From Patescibacteria group bacterium (lineage in GTDB: Bacteria; Patescibacteriota; Gracilibacteria; BD1-5; UBA6164), in contig JAAZVM010000014.1 in NCBI GenBank assembly GCA_018623505.1, forward strand, positions 1 to 8,999: a stretch of 8,999 bases of DNA, written 5' to 3'. Both the position numbers and the translations under genes were made by a program. The notes below the pieces were generated by a model. That model searched no databases. It saw only the letters and a list, made by a program, of their open reading frames with translations, and was not told the DNA's origin. Shown one piece after another: positions 7,024 to 8,999 of the stretch. The number at the start of each line of letters is the position of its first letter. Within the stretch, counting starts at the first letter, position 1.

Positions 7024-7060
7024 ACAAAAAAATCCTGAATTATTCAGGATTTTTTTGTTT
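7022..7060. terminator. Strong bidirectional terminator with a stop codon as its loop
   Basis: Perfect 18-bp stem (7022-7039 with 7043-7060; core ATCCTGAA/TTCAGGAT) with A- and T-runs outside. The three-base loop, 7040-7042, is exactly the stop codon of the RNase R gene on the minus strand. Confidence 0.9.
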
Positions 7061-8999
7061 AACTACTTCAAAGTTAAGTCTTAAGTTTACTTCATCAGCT
7101 TCTATAAGTCTAACTCTTACAGATTCTCCAAGTGTGTATTTATTTCCTAGTTTATCTCTATGAGTTTGATATTTTTCATCAAATTGAGAACTTTCTAGTT
7201 CTACAAATCATTCTGCAGTATCTGGAAGTACTACGAAAAATCATTTATAAATAAGTCACGAGATAACTCAGTCAAACTCTTCACCTACTTTATCTTTGTA
7301 GTATTTTACTATAAAATAATCTCTTACTTTATACTCAAGTTTTTCACTCATTCTTTCTCTATCGCTTGATTGAGTTCCTACTTTTGGAAGTATAGTTTTA
7401 TAGTGACCTTGTCTTTTTTCATCTAGTTTTTTAGTCAAAAACTCTTTTATGATTCTATGGATTTGTAAGTCAGGATATCTTCTGATAGGAGAAGTAAAAT
7501 GACTATAAAAATCAAGACCAAGTCAGAAGTGACCAAAGTTTATATGAGAGTAACTTGCTTGAGTTAGAGTTCTTAGAGTCATTCTTTCTAAAAATCTTCT
7601 TTTATTATCCTCTAAATCTGCAAATTTATCTATAAGTTGACCAAATTCTGCTGTTGTTCATTCTTTAAATTTGTACTTGATACCAAAAAGGTTTAGTTTT
7701 TCTTCTAGTTCCATTATATCATTATCTTTTGGTACTTCATGAATTCTGTATAAAAATGGAAATCTAGAAAACTCTTTTGCTACAGCTTCATTAGCTGAAA
7801 CCATAAAAACTTCTATAAGTTTGTTTGAGTTGTATTTTGGGTATTCTTTTATACCATTTGGTTCTCAGTTTTCATCAAAAGTAACTACTGTTTCTGGAAA
7901 ATCAAAGTTTAAAACTCCATTTTTCAGTCTATTTGCAAGGATAACTTCTTTCATCTCGTTTGCCATATTTACAGTATCTAGAAGCTCTTTTGTTACTTCT
8001 CATCTGAACATAAGCTCATCACCTACATTTAAGTGTCTTTTTTCTATATCATCTACATCTTTATATGTAAGTCTAAAATCACTTTTTATAACTGATTCCC
8101 AAACTCTTGATTTAACTAAATGACCAGTTTTTCAACCTATATGCATCTCACAAGTAAGAGTAAGTTTATCTGTATACGGATTTAAACTACATAGATTATT
8201 TGATAGTTTAGTTGGCAGCATAGGTATAACTCTATCAGCTAGATATATAGAAGTAGCTCTTTCTAAAGCTTCTTTATCTAAAGCTGAGTTTTCAGTTACA
8301 TAGTTTGTTACATCTGCGATATGAACATATAGTTTATAATCTCAGTTTTCCATTTTTTCTACAGATATAGCATCATCCAAATCTTTTGCATCAGCTCCAT
8401 CTATAGTAAAAGTAAACATATCTCTGAAGTCTTTTCTTCTAGCTATTTCATCTGTATCTACATCTTCTGAAATATCTGCTAATTGGTTTTGAACTTCATC
8501 TGGAAAAGTAATTCTAGCTCATCATTCTACTGCTAGAGTAAGAATTTCCTCTTCCCTTTTATCTAGACTTCATTTACTTGAAATAATTTCTTTTATAACT
8601 CATTCTGGATTTTTTTTCGACCATTTTGTTATTTCTACTCATACTAAGTCTCCATTGTGTGCTCACATTGCATTTGTAGTTGCTACGAAAATATCATTTT
8701 TTATTTTATGATCTTTTGGTACTACAAATCAAAAATTTTCTTTTGAAAGTTTAAATTCTCAAACTACTAATCATTTTTTTCTTTCTATAACTCTTACAAT
8801 TTCAGCCTCTGGTTTTCATCTAAAAATTTTTACACTAGCTTCAACTGTATCACCATTCATGGCTCAGTTTTTGTTTCTAGAATGTACGAAGTATCATTTT
8901 TTTTCTCCTTCTGGAGTTACTATATCTACAAATCAGAAGTTTTCTCATTGAGAATAAACTCATACGATATTTTCTTCATCTAGTTTATGTTCTTTACTA
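7040..8999 (-). CDS. rnr: Ribonuclease R, 3'-5' exoribonuclease (partial, 5' end missing)
   Basis: About 652 residues are present, running off the window; intact RNase R is usually 700-800, so only the N-terminus is missing. It degrades structured RNA processively from the 3' end and takes part in mRNA and rRNA turnover. Domain order is visible. The first OB domain has [12 protein letters not shown] and GAMNGDTV; the second has ENFGFVVPKD. The RNB catalytic domain has [18 protein letters not shown] (metal-binding Asp cluster), [34 protein letters not shown] and [19 protein letters not shown]-terminal S1 domain has [20 protein letters not shown] and [18 protein letters not shown]. Many conserved glycines are UGA, for example HFGL (7523-7525), FGFVVP (8729-8731) and GAM (8864-8866), which fixes UGA as Gly rather than Trp. 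The gene ends inside its own terminator hairpin. RNase II is less likely given the RNase R-like overall match and two OB domains. Confidence 0.95.

Noticed and set aside
7821..8123. A + strand open frame of 100 codons
   Set aside because: Antisense to the conserved RNB domain of RNase R.
133..8999. Massive pseudogenisation (many in-frame stops)
   Set aside because: The interruptions are all UGA, never UAA or UAG, and fall on conserved glycines in RNase R; recoding explains them fully.
133..8999. Genetic code 4 (UGA = Trp, as in mycoplasmas)
   Set aside because: UGA falls on glycine, not tryptophan, positions in RNase R and the toxin; tryptophan is encoded by UGG.
1..8999. tRNA or rRNA genes
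   Set aside because: I saw no GC-richer block or cloverleaf with a T-loop signature in this AT-rich sequence; I cannot run a covariance search.

Overview
The window is low-GC bacterial DNA in which UGA is read as glycine (genetic code 25). That points to Candidatus Absconditabacteria (SR1) or Gracilibacteria, within the Patescibacteria/CPR. The case does not rest on ORF length alone. Read with UGA = Gly, the last gene becomes a textbook RNase R, and UGA falls on conserved family glycines: HFGL before the [13 protein letters not shown] signature, FGFVVP in an OB domain, GAMNGD, and the S1-domain glycines. A RelE/ParE-type toxin also needs UGA = Gly at two positions. Under the standard code nearly every gene here breaks into short fragments, so a conventional ORF list misses almost all of them.

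Layout: a partial + strand gene end (1-102) converges on a lipoprotein gene (133-1245, minus) across a shared hairpin. A + strand toxin-antitoxin pair (1422-1874) follows, bounded by two perfect 29-bp direct repeats. Then five consecutive minus-strand genes, read from right to left: RNase R (7040 to beyond 8999, 5' end missing), a lysozyme-fold/SLT protein (5615-6970), a small exported protein (5052-5507), a larger exported protein (3736-4950) and a coiled-coil-rich protein (1936-3669). No intergenic stretch exceeds 300 bases.

The minus-strand genes are not a simple operon. A hairpin separates each pair, and most genes have their own candidate promoter. Several hairpins are unusually intimate with coding or promoter sequence. 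Two carry a stop codon at their apex (RNase R and the coiled-coil gene), and two contain the -10 box of the next gene.

Functionally, four minus-strand genes concern the envelope or exterior: a lipoprotein with Ig-like folds, two proteins with signal peptides, and a peptidoglycan-cleaving fold. RNase R does RNA turnover, and the TA pair is a selfish or stress module. The three exported proteins share an unusual 33-residue cytoplasmic extension before the hydrophobic signal core, and two of them have a matching N-terminal motif. That extension and the repeat-bounded TA cassette are the most novel observations.
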